Of a DNA stretch of 64,000 bases, positions 17,738-27,389 are shown piece by piece; position 1 is the stretch's first letter; every line of letters starts with the position of its first letter. This DNA is from Burkholderia sp. 4M9327F10. Lineage in GTDB: Bacteria > Pseudomonadota > Gammaproteobacteria > Burkholderiales > Burkholderiaceae. Made by a program: the position numbers and the translations under genes. Below the pieces are notes generated by a model. It saw only the letters and a list, made by a program, of their open reading frames with translations, searched no databases and was not told the DNA's origin. Location of the stretch: NCBI RefSeq assembly GCF_005503145.1, contig NZ_SCNV01000004.1:212417-276416 (forward strand), read 5' to 3'.

Positions 17738-18085
17738 ATGAAAACGAGTCTGTGTATCCGGCTTTTTGGTAGTGTCTTTATCGCGCTGGTTACCTTTAGC
17801 GCATTCGCGCAGGGAGGCGATACATCGTCGGCGGCGGCCGCCGCCGTATCCGGCCCGAAAGCGGCAAAGGCTGCCAATCGTGCATTGCAGAGGGATGTGG
17901 TGCGTGCGTTGAGCCGGACCAAAGGCCTGCGCAGCAGCGCAATTACAGTGCGGGCCAACGGCGGTGCGGTGACGCTGGAAGGCACGGTGCCGGAGGAGTC
18001 GCAGATGGAACTGGCCACGCATGCTGCTGAAGCCGTACCGGGCGTGGTTTCGGTAAAAAATATGTTGACCTTGTCGACGCTTTAG
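17738..18085 (+). CDS. BON-domain periplasmic protein
   Basis: This 115-residue exported protein has a Sec signal peptide (residues 1-25, 'FSAFAQ') and then one BON domain: 'ALQRDVVRALSRTKGLRSSA', 'GGAVTLEGTVPEESQ', 'VPGVVSVKNML'. BON domains bind phospholipid membranes and occur in OsmY- and DolP-like proteins that help envelope homeostasis. It is about 95 bases downstream of the porin on the same strand and convergent with the PqiB-like gene. No catalytic residues are expected. Confidence 0.9.
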   Translation: MKTSLCIRLFGSVFIALVTFSAFAQGGDTSSAAAAAVSGPKAAKAANRALQRDVVRALSRTKGLRSSAITVRANGGAVTLEGTVPEESQMELATHAAEAVPGVVSVKNMLTLSTL

Positions 18086-18101
18086 GAAGCGTGTTCCGAA
18101 G

Positions 18102-18119
18102 AGAGCGTCATAACGCTCT
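18102..18119. terminator. hairpin between convergent BON and PqiB-like genes
   Basis: AGAGCGT and ACGCTCT form a perfect 7-bp stem with a CATA loop in the 66-base gap between two convergent genes, so it could end transcription from either side. No T-run follows. Confidence 0.35.
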
Positions 18120-18151
18120 TCTGGTAGGCAGCGGAGAATGCCTGATGGATC

Positions 18152-19771
18152 TCAAGGCCTGTCTCCCGGCTTGCCGCGCAGCAGCGACTCAGGATGGCGC
18201 TCCAGATAGTCTGATAATGCATTGAGCGATTGTAGTGTGCGCGTGAGTTCCTGTAACGCCTCATGTACATCGGATTGCATTGGCGAGTCCTGCTGCAGTG
18301 TCGCCTGAGCCGAGCTGAAGGTCTGCTGTGCGCTTGCCAGCGTATCGCGCGCCTGCGGGAGGACCTCGGTATTGAGTTGCGCAAACAGCTTGTCTGCGTT
18401 CTTCAGCGAGTTGTTGAGGTTCTGGCCGAGCTGATCGAACGGGATCTGATCGAGCTTCCTCGCGATGTCGGCCACCTGAACCTGCAATGCATCGAGCGTG
18501 TTCGGAATGGTTGGTAGTTCTACCGGATCGCGCGTGAGGTCGAGAGAGGCGGGGGCCGCATTCGGGAAGATATCCAGCGCGATGTACAACTGCCCCGTGA
18601 GCAGGTTGCCGGTGCGCAACTGGCCACGCAAGCCACGCGCAACGAGGCGTTGCAGGATCGCGTGGCTGGCCTCGGTCTGGGGCTGCGGAACCGCTGCGTT
18701 GTGAATTCGTCTTCTCAGCCGGTCGGGATACACCTCGACCGTCACTGGCATCGTGAACGTATGCGTCTGCGGATCGTAGTCGACCCCGATGTCGGTTACC
18801 TGGCCGAGCACGATGCCGCGGAAGTCGATCGGCGCGCCCACCGACAAGCCGCGCAGCGACTGATTGAAGTTCATCACCATGCGCACGGCGATTCCATCGG
18901 GCGTGCGCATGGCGTCGGCCTGATCGGCGCCCAGGCGGAAGCTCATGCCTTCCTGGGCCTGTTCGCCAACCGGTTGGCCGGGCGGCGACTCGAACGCGAG
19001 ACCGCCGACCACGATCGACGCGAGCGACTGTGTATTGACGACAAAGCCACTCGAATCGAGCCGCAGGTCGACACCGCTTGCATGCCACCAGCGCGAGTTG
19101 GTGCCGACGTACTGATCGTATGGCGCATTGACGAACACCTGAATCGTGACGCCCGTGCCGTCCTTGTCGAGCGAGAAGCCGACTACCTGGCCGACCTGAA
19201 CGCGCCGGTAAAAGATAGGCGAGCCGATGTCTACCGAGCCGAGCGAATCGCCATGCAGCGTGTAGCGGTGGCCCTTCTGGTCGCCTGTCACCGCGGGTGG
19301 CGTTTCGAGACCGGTGAAGCCAGCTTGCGTTTCCTTTGAATGGCCCGCATCCGCCCCAATGTAGGCGCCTGAGAGCAGGGTGCCGAGGCCGCTTACGCCG
19401 CTCACGCCTACGCGTGGCCGGACCACCCAGAAGCGCGTGTCCTTGACGGCAAACTTCGCGCCCTGCTTGCTTAGCTGGACATGAATTTCCACGTGCGAGA
19501 GGTCATCCGATAAGGCGATAGCCTTTACGTAGCCGATGTCGACGTCCTTGTACTTGACCTGCGTTTTGCCGGACTCGAGGCCTTCCGCGGTGTTGAAACT
19601 GATGGTGATTTCCGGCCCTTTGCCACTGACCGACCTGACGGCGAGCGCAATGCCTATCAATGCGGCGAGCAACGGAATCAGCCACACCAGCGAAGGCAAC
19701 CAGCGGCGGCTGGGTTTGATCTCCGGCTCGGGAATCTCCGGGGGGACGATCGGGCCTGGAGGGCTATTCAT
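18152..19771 (-). CDS. pqiB: PqiB-like MCE-domain intermembrane transport protein
   Basis: This 539-residue inner-membrane-anchored MCE protein has a Pro-rich cytoplasmic N-terminus and one membrane helix (residues about 27-47, 'LVWLIPLLAALIGIALAV'). Three MCE domains follow: 'ISFNTAEGLESGKTQVKY', 'HGDSLGSVDIGSPIFYRRV' and 'NQSLRGLSVGAPIDFRG'. A C-terminal helical region completes it. PqiB and its relatives form a hollow needle that spans the periplasm to move lipids or hydrophobic molecules. Its usual partners PqiA and PqiC are not adjacent; instead an SphA-like outer-membrane protein is encoded 78 bases upstream in the same direction. Confidence 0.9.
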   Translation of the reverse strand: MNSPPGPIVPPEIPEPEIKPSRRWLPSLVWLIPLLAALIGIALAVRSVSGKGPEITISFNTAEGLESGKTQVKYKDVDIGYVKAIALSDDLSHVEIHVQLSKQGAKFAVKDTRFWVVRPRVGVSGVSGLGTLLSGAYIGADAGHSKETQAGFTGLETPPAVTGDQKGHRYTLHGDSLGSVDIGSPIFYRRVQVGQVVGFSLDKDGTGVTIQVFVNAPYDQYVGTNSRWWHASGVDLRLDSSGFVVNTQSLASIVVGGLAFESPPGQPVGEQAQEGMSFRLGADQADAMRTPDGIAVRMVMNFNQSLRGLSVGAPIDFRGIVLGQVTDIGVDYDPQTHTFTMPVTVEVYPDRLRRRIHNAAVPQPQTEASHAILQRLVARGLRGQLRTGNLLTGQLYIALDIFPNAAPASLDLTRDPVELPTIPNTLDALQVQVADIARKLDQIPFDQLGQNLNNSLKNADKLFAQLNTEVLPQARDTLASAQQTFSSAQATLQQDSPMQSDVHEALQELTRTLQSLNALSDYLERHPESLLRGKPGDRP

Positions 19772-19849
19772 GGCGGACGGCCTGCATCAGGCTTCGACGC
19801 GCTTGAGCCGGCACGTGCGGTTATGGGTTCTCACGCTGCGCCACCCGCA

Positions 19850-20791
19850 TCATTGAAACGTCGCGGTGAGCGAGAGTTGTACCACGTTGCCCTTTGGACG
19901 GTTGGTCGCGGAGAACTCATTCACCCAGCGCAGGGTGGCGGAAACGGGCGTGCTGAATGCCTTGCCCGACCAGGTCACCATAGGACCCAGCCCCACCGAA
20001 TTCCCCTCCGCGCCATCGAGCAGATTGGCCAGGTTGCCGCTGTCGCTGCCAAGCTGCTGGATCCACCCGCCGACGATACCTACGCCCCAGCCGTTGCTGA
20101 AGCGTTTGAGCGCGAGCAGATCAAGCACGCTGACCGGCGCGTTGTGATACCCGGTCTTGTCATTGGGCGTGTAAAACTCGACGCCGTAGTTGGCGGTAAG
20201 TTCGATGTTCTCTGCCGGCAACAGTTTCGTGTAGGCAACCGTGGGCGTGAAAGTCCACGTATTCTGCCCCGCGTTGGCGAGGCGGTCAGGGTTATAGGCG
20301 CCGGTTGGCGCGTATATCTGCACGCTCAGGGCGATGTGATCGGTTTTCGTAAAATGGTAGCCGGCGGCAATAGGCGTGAAGAAGAGATCGGCGAACTGGG
20401 TGCCGTGGTCGGATGGAAGCAAACCGTGGAACGACGAGGCGTTTGTGTATTGCAGCGGCACGCCAAACGAGGAGGCGAAGTTCCAGCCGGCCTCGGTGAT
20501 GCCCCAGGTGTGCACAGCGTTCACAATTGTGTACATGACCTGGTAGTTGAGCCCGGCGGTGATCGTTCCGGCCACGGGGATGGTTTTGCTTGCGCCAAGC
20601 GAACCCTGGTAATAGATGGTCGCGAGCGTGATGATCCAGTCGTCGGTGGGCGGAATAATGCCGCCGTATGGCGTTACCTGCTGGCCAGTAATGGGGCGGC
20701 CGACCCCGCCTTCCGTTGCAAGTGCGCCGGCGCTTGCAATGCTTAGCATCAGTGCGGCGAGTGGCTTTGCAATCCTGTCGCGCTCAATCAT
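19850..20791 (-). CDS. COG4313/SphA-like outer-membrane beta-barrel protein
   Basis: This 313-residue exported protein has a signal peptide (residues 1-25, 'GALATEGG') and beta-strand-rich repeats with alternating hydrophobicity. The 'ATEGGVGRPITGQQVTPYGG' start, 'YHFTKTDHIALSVQIYAPTG' and 'VEFYTPNDKTGYHNAPVSVL' patterns are those of the COG4313/Phenol_MetA_deg (SphA) family. Members are outer-membrane proteins found with phenol, sphingosine or other hydrophobic catabolism genes and are thought to take up or sense hydrophobic compounds. The ATG with GGGGAGA upstream was preferred over one four codons earlier. It lies between the beta-propeller gene and PqiB in one direction. Confidence 0.85.
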   Translation of the reverse strand: MIERDRIAKPLAALMLSIASAGALATEGGVGRPITGQQVTPYGGIIPPTDDWIITLATIYYQGSLGASKTIPVAGTITAGLNYQVMYTIVNAVHTWGITEAGWNFASSFGVPLQYTNASSFHGLLPSDHGTQFADLFFTPIAAGYHFTKTDHIALSVQIYAPTGAYNPDRLANAGQNTWTFTPTVAYTKLLPAENIELTANYGVEFYTPNDKTGYHNAPVSVLDLLALKRFSNGWGVGIVGGWIQQLGSDSGNLANLLDGAEGNSVGLGPMVTWSGKAFSTPVSATLRWVNEFSATNRPKGNVVQLSLTATFQ

Positions 20792-20978
20792 TGCTCTCCC
20801 CAACGAATGTCGTTACGCCAACCAGCCTCTATTGCAAGGTGTAGCCTCGTTCCTGCACGCAGGCTCCGGAGGATCGTCAGTAGATGTTCATCAAACGATT
20901 GACCGCGTCGTCGCATCTTCCCGGAAAGGACGGCTGCCGAAACCCGGTCCTCCGTCCGCAGATCGCTACTGCAAGCGC

Positions 20979-22565
20979 TCAGGATCCTGCCTCGTTCCTG
21001 AGTGCCGCCCGAACCGGGCCACCCACGCTGTTAAAGATAAGATCTCCATTGGGAGCGAACTGGATAATGGCGTACGCCCCGTTTCCCAGGTTGTCGTGGC
21101 CGAACGACACTCGCTGGACTGTCTTGCCGGTTTTCCAGTCGAGGCCGGTTACTTCCCACCCTGTTTTCTTGTAGTAGCCATTCACAAACACGATTCCGGA
21201 CGCTGCGCTGACGCTAGGCACCATGCTGGTGGAAACGACGTCACCGCGCGCCCAGACCGAATGCCAGCGATGGACCTGAGGGTCCCATTCAAAGCGCTGG
21301 CATCCGCTGCCGGGCTGATTGACAGGCCCGAGTGCGAGCACGTCTACCAGTTTGTCTTTCTCCCCGCTCCGGGCGATGTTGTTGACGACAAACGCACCAT
21401 AGCCATTCACCACGACCGACTGCTCACTCTGCACAAATTCGGGCAATGGATTCAGGCCGGCAGTAACGTGAACCTGGCCCGCTATGCGCTCAGATTTCGC
21501 ATCGGGCAGAGTTTTCCAGCCGGCAGGAAGCTGATCGCGCCAGAACGCGACCAGCTTCATGTGATCGGCGCCGTCGGTGATCACGACCAGCTTGTCTGGG
21601 GCGTCGCCGAAGCCCATGAGCGTAGGCGTAGAACCGGTTCCCGTGCCGATCTTGACGGTGGGGGGCTGACGCCCGGAGTCGTATGGCGCTTTCCATGCAC
21701 CGTCCGCTTCATCTTCCGAGAGCCGGGTGCCGGTCCAGACCAGCTTGTGCATGTATTTGTCGGATGCGATATAAATTCCGTTGTGCTCATCAATGGCAAA
21801 CGAATTGGTGACGTGCTCATCTTCGCCGAAATGGACGGTCTGTGGTTCCCCTTCGAGACTGCGGTCGAACACACTGATGGTCTGATTCGATGCGACCACG
21901 AACTTTCCGTCATAGGTGATACCCGTTCCGACGAGGAGATTCCGGCCAATGGTCGGCTTCATATCGACGGTTCTGATGAGCTTGATGCCGGCGGCCGGAT
22001 TGCTTTCATCAACCAGACCGAACACGCTTACCGAACCATCGGCGGTGTTGTAGAAGACGTGATTGTCCTTGTCGACGACCGCATAGACGCCGTTGACCGC
22101 GCGGGTCCAGTTCAGGCCATAGTCATCCGAAACCAGCTTCTGCACCTGCTCGGCGGACGTGAAGCGTTGCGCGAGTATTTTGTCCTGTAACTCGTTCGGA
22201 ATGGTTTTCTGACCCGGCGCGGTGATGCGCGCCACTTCCCGGAAGCCGTTGTTCGAGACGTCCACGTAGGTCAGGCCTTCGCTTGAGGCGGCCCACATGT
22301 AATTCGGCGAGGTCGACGCCAGCGTCATGATGTTGACCGGGCCGCGCACAATTCTCGGTTCCTTGCGCAGATCGACACGAAACATGCCGCGCGGGACGTC
22401 GTAGGGGAAGGAGTCGCTCTGCGAAGAGTCGAAGTGCGTAATCGCGTACTTGTCGGCGGCGAGGAAGGGATTGCGGGGAGGACCGCCCGCATTGTCCTGG
22501 GCGTAGACTGCCGTTTGCAGCAGTAATAGTGCGACCACAGCAACAGAATGCATCTTTGCGACCAT
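20979..22565 (-). CDS. exported beta-propeller-like protein, unknown function
   Basis: This 528-residue protein has a signal peptide (residues 1-22, 'LLLLQTAVYAQ'). The mature part is rich in recurring beta-strand patterns such as 'TYDGKFVVASNQTISVFD', 'NGIYIASDKYMHKLVW' and 'ANGDLIFNS-like' endings that suggest a seven- or eight-bladed propeller. I see no PQQ, haem (CxxCH) or metal signature, so it is more likely a binding protein than a quinoprotein dehydrogenase. The start has AGGAG nine bases upstream. It heads a probable three-gene transcript with the SphA-like and PqiB-like genes. Likely periplasmic; the role is unknown. Confidence 0.75.
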   Translation of the reverse strand: MVAKMHSVAVVALLLLQTAVYAQDNAGGPPRNPFLAADKYAITHFDSSQSDSFPYDVPRGMFRVDLRKEPRIVRGPVNIMTLASTSPNYMWAASSEGLTYVDVSNNGFREVARITAPGQKTIPNELQDKILAQRFTSAEQVQKLVSDDYGLNWTRAVNGVYAVVDKDNHVFYNTADGSVSVFGLVDESNPAAGIKLIRTVDMKPTIGRNLLVGTGITYDGKFVVASNQTISVFDRSLEGEPQTVHFGEDEHVTNSFAIDEHNGIYIASDKYMHKLVWTGTRLSEDEADGAWKAPYDSGRQPPTVKIGTGTGSTPTLMGFGDAPDKLVVITDGADHMKLVAFWRDQLPAGWKTLPDAKSERIAGQVHVTAGLNPLPEFVQSEQSVVVNGYGAFVVNNIARSGEKDKLVDVLALGPVNQPGSGCQRFEWDPQVHRWHSVWARGDVVSTSMVPSVSAASGIVFVNGYYKKTGWEVTGLDWKTGKTVQRVSFGHDNLGNGAYAIIQFAPNGDLIFNSVGGPVRAALRNEAGS

Positions 22566-23406
22566 GGCAGATATCTCCTGTGTGGTGAGTGATTAGCTTG
22601 ACGTACTGCGCGGCGACCATTCGACGGGACGGCGCTTCCTGCCGGGCAAGATGCTGCTCTCCCGTATCAGTTGCCCGGACTTTCAAATGGCCTCGTCCGG
22701 GTCAAAAATTCTCGATTCTCGTGCTTTTGGCTTGTGCCTGGATTTTTAATTGAAAATAACCGACACCATGCTGGACATAATTTGATGGATTTCTGGGTGT
22801 CCTGATAGAAAAATAAAGAAAACTCTCTCCATATGGATTCGATATCCATATGAAATGCATGGCTTGTATCATCACTCCCCGGTGGTGCTTTGGGGAACCC
22901 GTAAAGGCAATCGCTTTCCGTGATATCTTGATGCAGCAATGTTTCCTTGGACTTTGCAGTTCGGGCAGCCGGGTGCGTGGCTATATAACACTCCATATAA
23001 TCGTGCGGTGGGCACGAAACAGGGTGTAATGAGCGCGACGTTAATCCATATGTCCGTTCTTTAGCACGATTGAATGCTAGCAAACGACTGAAGAAAATTC
23101 AAGATTTGGCGTGGGAGTTCTCGAATTCAAAATAATGAGCCGGTTTGTTTCGTTTTCATATCCTGATGTGCCTGGCTCTGTGGTGAGAATTCATTTCGTC
23201 AAATAGATTTGATATTCTTTTCTGAAATTAACAGTTGATTAACGTGAGCGACCGGGCTATCCATGGCGGGTTGTCGTTCCGCGATCGATCAATTCTGCTG
23301 GATTGCACTGCCGGAATCTCCGGGTTTCGTCGCGGTGTCCGAGGCGCGCGTTTGCGGCGCCAATGCGCCGGCAATTCCGCATGAGGTTTGTGCCACGCTC
23401 GACGGA
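22566..23406. other. 841-base AT-richer regulatory region
   Basis: This gap is upstream of the beta-propeller gene and downstream of the hybrid kinase gene. Much of it (about 22690-23260) is visibly richer in A/T than anything around it. CCATAT occurs at about 22829, 22846, 22993 and 23045, two of the copies forming the inverted repeat listed separately. An open frame exists on the minus strand but its composition is not protein-like. I see no RNA gene. Confidence 0.45.
22830..22852. repeat. 9-bp inverted repeat, candidate operator
   Basis: CATATGGAT and ATCCATATG are perfect reverse complements separated by TCGAT, giving a 23-base dyad about 265 bases upstream of the beta-propeller gene start. 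The size and symmetry suit a dimeric regulator. Confidence 0.5.
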
Positions 23407-26400
23407 CTATACCGTGCCGCGGCGTCTTTCGATCGACTGCGCATGCATTTCGCGCATTTTCGTCAGACCGTCTCCAATTGAGAGGGCGAGTTCTTCAATG
23501 TCTTCGCACCAACCGGGAGAGGCGACGATCAGCGAACGCAATTCCTGGCATTCTTCGAAGAGCATGGAGGGGCCCAGCACAGACAGTCCGCCGGATACAC
23601 CGTGCGCCCATTTCCTCAGTCCTTCCATGTCCCGGGCCTCCAGCACATCACGCAAGCCCGCCAGGTCACGATCGGCCTGCTGAACGAAGATTTGCGCAAA
23701 ACTCGCCGGCAACGCGGGAAAGCACGGAATTTCGACCTCGGACTCCGCCGGCTCGTTAGATGTATTGTCGCGGTTTGCAGCGGCGTCCAGAACGCCGGCA
23801 AGCGTGACGAGCGGGACCGGCTTGCTAAGGTAGTCGGTAAAGCCTTGCGCGCGGCCCTTGGCGATATCCTCCGCGCTGGCGCTTGCACTGACCGCATACA
23901 CAGGCATTGATGGATAGGAAACGCGAATGGCCTGTAGTAATTCACTGCCATTCATGACCGGCATGTCGATATCTGTCAAAACAACGTCGACCTGATCTTT
24001 TTCCAGCATCCTGAGGGCTTCTTCCCCGTGCGCTGCTTCGACGACTCCGGCGCCGAGCGTGCGCAACTGATCGCGTAACAAACCGCGATTGAGCAGATTG
24101 TCTTCCGCAATGAGTACGTTTAGCTGGCCGAAGGTTTTGCCCGACGCCGATGACCGTATTGGCTGAGGGGGCGTTATCTGGCCGGGTTGGGAGCGGAGCA
24201 TCTGGATGGCTGACCTGATCCCGGAGGGGCTGAATACGCTCACTTCGATGTCGCCGTTTTGGCGCATGACCGGAAGAAGCGGCCCGTCTTGCCTGACCCA
24301 TATTTTCTGGTTGTGCCCGGGCCAAAGGGAGCTGACTTCCTGAGATGAAAATTCGTCTGTCACGAGCAGGTAATCGTATTGCTCGGGGCGGATCGGCTCA
24401 CGAATGTCTGTCAGCAGGCTTGCAGTGCTGTCCTGCGGATCGAACAGGCCGGTGAGCCATTCGCGGTATGCACTTGCCCTGCAAAGAATGGCCGGATGAG
24501 CGCCGGGCATAGCCCAGGTATGCAGCCCCTCGCTTGCGCGCAACGGCAAGGTGACGGTAATGCGCGTGCCGACCCCGCGCGTGCTTTCTACTTCGATGCG
24601 TCCGTTCATCAGCGTGCAGAGCCTGAGGCAGATCGAAAGTCCAAGTCCGGTGCCACGGGTATCGGTCAGCCGGTGATCGGCTCCTTGTGTGAAAGGCTGA
24701 AACAGGCGTCTTTTGAGGTCATCGGAGATACCTACGCCAGAGTCGGTCACGCTGAGCTCCAGGTGGGAGCCGCTCCACCGGGCACGTACGATGATCTTGC
24801 CCGAGTGCGTAAATTTGAAGGCATTGCCGAGCAAATTGTTGAGAATCTGCGAGACCCTGATTGGATCGAACAGCATGGTCGACGGACACCCCGGCTCTAT
24901 GACGAGGTAAAGCCGCAGCGCCTGCCGGTTGGCGAGCGGTGCATAGCCGGCAACAATGCGAACCAGAAGCTCAGGAACGGAATGCCATTCCTCGTCGAGT
25001 CGCATTTCGCCAATATCGATCTTCGAGAAATCGAGCACGTCATTGACCACTTGCAGCAGGCCCGTTGCCGAGACCTGCATTGCATGAACGCGTGCTTCCT
25101 GCTCAGGGGCCAAGGGTCCCAACGCGACGAGTTCGAGATTGCCGACGAGCGAGGCGAGTGGCGTGCGCAACTCATGGCTCATCGACGCGAAGAAGCCGAC
25201 CTTGGCTCTCGCGGATGCTTCGCTGGTTTGCTGGGCTTCGCGCAACAAACGTTCTGCTTCACGACGGTCGGTGACATCGGCAATTGCGCAAAACAGCACC
25301 TCTTCGCGGTTAAGCACGGCGGGCGCGCAAGTGATCTCGAGATGCAGGGGCGGGGAGTCTTCGCGTTTCAGTGAAAATTGCAATTGGGCGATCCTCTCCT
25401 GGCCGTCTCGCGCTTCGTTACCGACGTTGAGCGCCGCGAACTCGGCGCGAAGGGCCGCAGGCAGCTGGGTGGCGCTTTCGTCAAGTCCCAGCATGGCGCG
25501 TACGATCTGATTGGCGACCACAATGTCGAAGCTTTTTCTGCGCACGATACACAAGCCCACCGGGGTCGCGTGAACCATTAAATGGTTCAGCATTTCTCCT
25601 TCTACGGCACGGGAAGCCTGCGCGTAGGTGCGAGTGAGAAACTGACGGTTCCAGTAGCGGTACATGGCCAGCAGCATGACAATCAGCGATAACGTGGCTG
25701 CGGCGATCAGAATCAGCTCGCCGCGCATCATGTACAACTGCTTGTCCAACGGGAGCGCAACGATAATGTGGCCAAAGCCAAGCACCAGCGGGGGCAGGCG
25801 CAAACCCCAGCCGTAGCCCTGAATCCACACAAAGCGTCCGTCCTGCGTTTCGGCGAGACGCGCATTCACGCGATACGCCTCGGCGGGCGAGAGCTCTCCT
25901 GCCACGAGATCGCCTTGTTCGTCCAGCAGCGCCGGTGTGGATGCGAGTTCACTGACTGCAGCCTGCTGCAGCAACTCGTTCGGGCTTACGCTCGTGAAGG
26001 CGATTGCGTACGGCTGGCCGTTGCTGGTGACAAGCGAAGCTTCGAGCACGAGCTCCGAATCGAACCCTATGCCAGGAGGGGGCTGAAGCCAGATTGCCTG
26101 GCGTGTCCTCGCGGCGACCAGCGGGTCTAGCCCGAGTGCGGCCATACGGCCCAGCGTGGCTTGCGCGAGGCGGGCAGCTGCGTCAGACGGAATGGGCGCC
26201 TCGCCAGCCTTTGAGTGCGCAAGAAGCCGATAGCCGTACGCTGCGCTGCCGTCGGCGAGCACGAACTGGACGGGCGGCGGGTCGCCGGCCCGCGCGAGAA
26301 GTCGCACGGTTTCGTTGCAGACGGCACGTAGTGACGCCTGCGCGGGCGACGACGGATAGGCCGGATTGCATGCCTGCGAAGCGGGTGGAACGGGTGCAAG

Positions 26401-26712
26401 AGGCAAGGAGGACGACGCGAGTGGCCCACCTTGAGCGCTCATTTCAAGGAGCAGATGGGCCGTTGTCAACACGTTCTGACTTTGAACCAAGGCGGCGTTG
26501 ACATGCGTGTCGAGCGAAGGCGCCACGCGTTGTTCGTGCCGCAACGTGCTGGCAAGGAGACTCACAGCAGTCACGGCGGCCGCGCACACCGCCGTGAAAA
26601 TCAGCAGTGCGATGACCATGGCGAAAACACGTCGTTCGCGCTTCAGATTCGTTTCCAGCGTCAGCAGTACTTGCAACGGTGGTTCGTTGGGCGCGTGAGG
26701 CTTGTGAGCCAT
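23407..26712 (-). CDS. hybrid sensor histidine kinase with receiver and Hpt domains
   Basis: This 1101-residue inner-membrane sensor has two transmembrane helices (about residues 31-55 and 330-353) enclosing a ~270-residue periplasmic sensor. A PAS-like domain (about 375-485) and a kinase core follow: H-box 'MSHELRTPLASLVG' with phospho-His513, N-box around 626-634, G-boxes 'DSGVGIS' and 'GTGLGLS'. A receiver domain with Asp914 ('VLTDIDMPVMNG') and a C-terminal Hpt domain with His1037 ('KWAHGVSGG') complete a BvgS/EvgS-style phosphorelay. Its ATG overlaps the stop of the response-regulator gene by one base, so the two are translationally coupled and almost certainly partners. Confidence 0.94.
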   Translation of the reverse strand: MAHKPHAPNEPPLQVLLTLETNLKRERRVFAMVIALLIFTAVCAAAVTAVSLLASTLRHEQRVAPSLDTHVNAALVQSQNVLTTAHLLLEMSAQGGPLASSSLPLAPVPPASQACNPAYPSSPAQASLRAVCNETVRLLARAGDPPPVQFVLADGSAAYGYRLLAHSKAGEAPIPSDAAARLAQATLGRMAALGLDPLVAARTRQAIWLQPPPGIGFDSELVLEASLVTSNGQPYAIAFTSVSPNELLQQAAVSELASTPALLDEQGDLVAGELSPAEAYRVNARLAETQDGRFVWIQGYGWGLRLPPLVLGFGHIIVALPLDKQLYMMRGELILIAAATLSLIVMLLAMYRYWNRQFLTRTYAQASRAVEGEMLNHLMVHATPVGLCIVRRKSFDIVVANQIVRAMLGLDESATQLPAALRAEFAALNVGNEARDGQERIAQLQFSLKREDSPPLHLEITCAPAVLNREEVLFCAIADVTDRREAERLLREAQQTSEASARAKVGFFASMSHELRTPLASLVGNLELVALGPLAPEQEARVHAMQVSATGLLQVVNDVLDFSKIDIGEMRLDEEWHSVPELLVRIVAGYAPLANRQALRLYLVIEPGCPSTMLFDPIRVSQILNNLLGNAFKFTHSGKIIVRARWSGSHLELSVTDSGVGISDDLKRRLFQPFTQGADHRLTDTRGTGLGLSICLRLCTLMNGRIEVESTRGVGTRITVTLPLRASEGLHTWAMPGAHPAILCRASAYREWLTGLFDPQDSTASLLTDIREPIRPEQYDYLLVTDEFSSQEVSSLWPGHNQKIWVRQDGPLLPVMRQNGDIEVSVFSPSGIRSAIQMLRSQPGQITPPQPIRSSASGKTFGQLNVLIAEDNLLNRGLLRDQLRTLGAGVVEAAHGEEALRMLEKDQVDVVLTDIDMPVMNGSELLQAIRVSYPSMPVYAVSASASAEDIAKGRAQGFTDYLSKPVPLVTLAGVLDAAANRDNTSNEPAESEVEIPCFPALPASFAQIFVQQADRDLAGLRDVLEARDMEGLRKWAHGVSGGLSVLGPSMLFEECQELRSLIVASPGWCEDIEELALSIGDGLTKMREMHAQSIERRRGTV

Positions 26713-27389
26713 CAGGACAATCCTTGCTCGGTAGCGTACCGCAGCAAATCCGCATTGGTCTCTATGTGGAGTTTGCGCATGGCGGCGCGCTTTTGGGTGG
26801 CCACGGTCGGAACCGATCGGTTGAGCCCTTTCGCAATCTCGGTCAACGACAGGCCAAGGGAGAAGAGGCGGACAACTTCGAGTTCCCGTGGAGAGAGCGG
26901 CTGGGTGCGCCGGAAATCTGCGCTTGTCGTGCCGGTATTGGCGAGGCGTACCTTGATTCCGGGGGACAGGATGGTCTGCCTGTCACTGATATGCTTCTCT
27001 TCTAGCGCGCGCAGACAGATTTCTCCCAGTATGCTCGCCTTTTCGTCCTTGCCCACCAGCCCGCTTACTCCGAGCCTGCACATCTGGTGGAGAATGCCGC
27101 CATTGGTCAGCATCGTGAATACGATGACGGGAACACCGGGGTGCAAGCGCTTCAGGCGCTGAATGAGGCGCAGGCCGTCTTCGTCGGCCTCGCTTTGATG
27201 CATCACGAAGTCGGTGATGATCAGGTCAAAGGCATCCTTGGCGAGAATGTCGAGAAGTTCCGCGCCCGAGTGGGCGGTGGCGTGGATGCTGAAGCCCGGC
27301 ACTGCCTCGATGACTTCCGCAATGGCAAGGAGAACTACAGGGTGATCGTCCGCAATAACAATCCGGATATTGCGCGCTGAATTTCTCAT
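26712..27389 (-). CDS. NarL/FixJ (BvgA-like) response regulator
   Basis: This 225-residue regulator has a receiver domain (residues 8-125) with acidic pocket 'ADDH' and phospho-acceptor Asp60 ('LIITDFVMHQ'), Thr in 'VFTMLTNGG' and Lys in 'LVGKDEKAS'. A LuxR-type HTH follows: 'LSPRELEVVRLFSLGLSLTE', then 'SVPTVATQKRAAMRKL' (about 160-220). The start at the first domain residues was chosen; upstream frame is not protein-like. Its stop overlaps the start of the hybrid kinase gene (TGATG). It should receive phosphate from that kinase's Hpt domain, and possibly also from the second hybrid kinase encoded 1.3 kb away. Confidence 0.93.
   Translation of the reverse strand: MRNSARNIRIVIADDHPVVLLAIAEVIEAVPGFSIHATAHSGAELLDILAKDAFDLIITDFVMHQSEADEDGLRLIQRLKRLHPGVPVIVFTMLTNGGILHQMCRLGVSGLVGKDEKASILGEICLRALEEKHISDRQTILSPGIKVRLANTGTTSADFRRTQPLSPRELEVVRLFSLGLSLTEIAKGLNRSVPTVATQKRAAMRKLHIETNADLLRYATEQGLS

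Noticed and set aside
20979..22565. PQQ-dependent dehydrogenase call for the beta-propeller-like protein
   Set aside because: No tryptophan-docking repeats, adjacent Cys pair or cytochrome CxxCH motif is visible, so only a propeller-like exported protein is claimed.
22667..23083. 138-codon minus-strand frame in the AT-rich gap
   Set aside because: It has no ribosome site, no domain, and its residue composition reflects non-coding DNA; the region looks regulatory.
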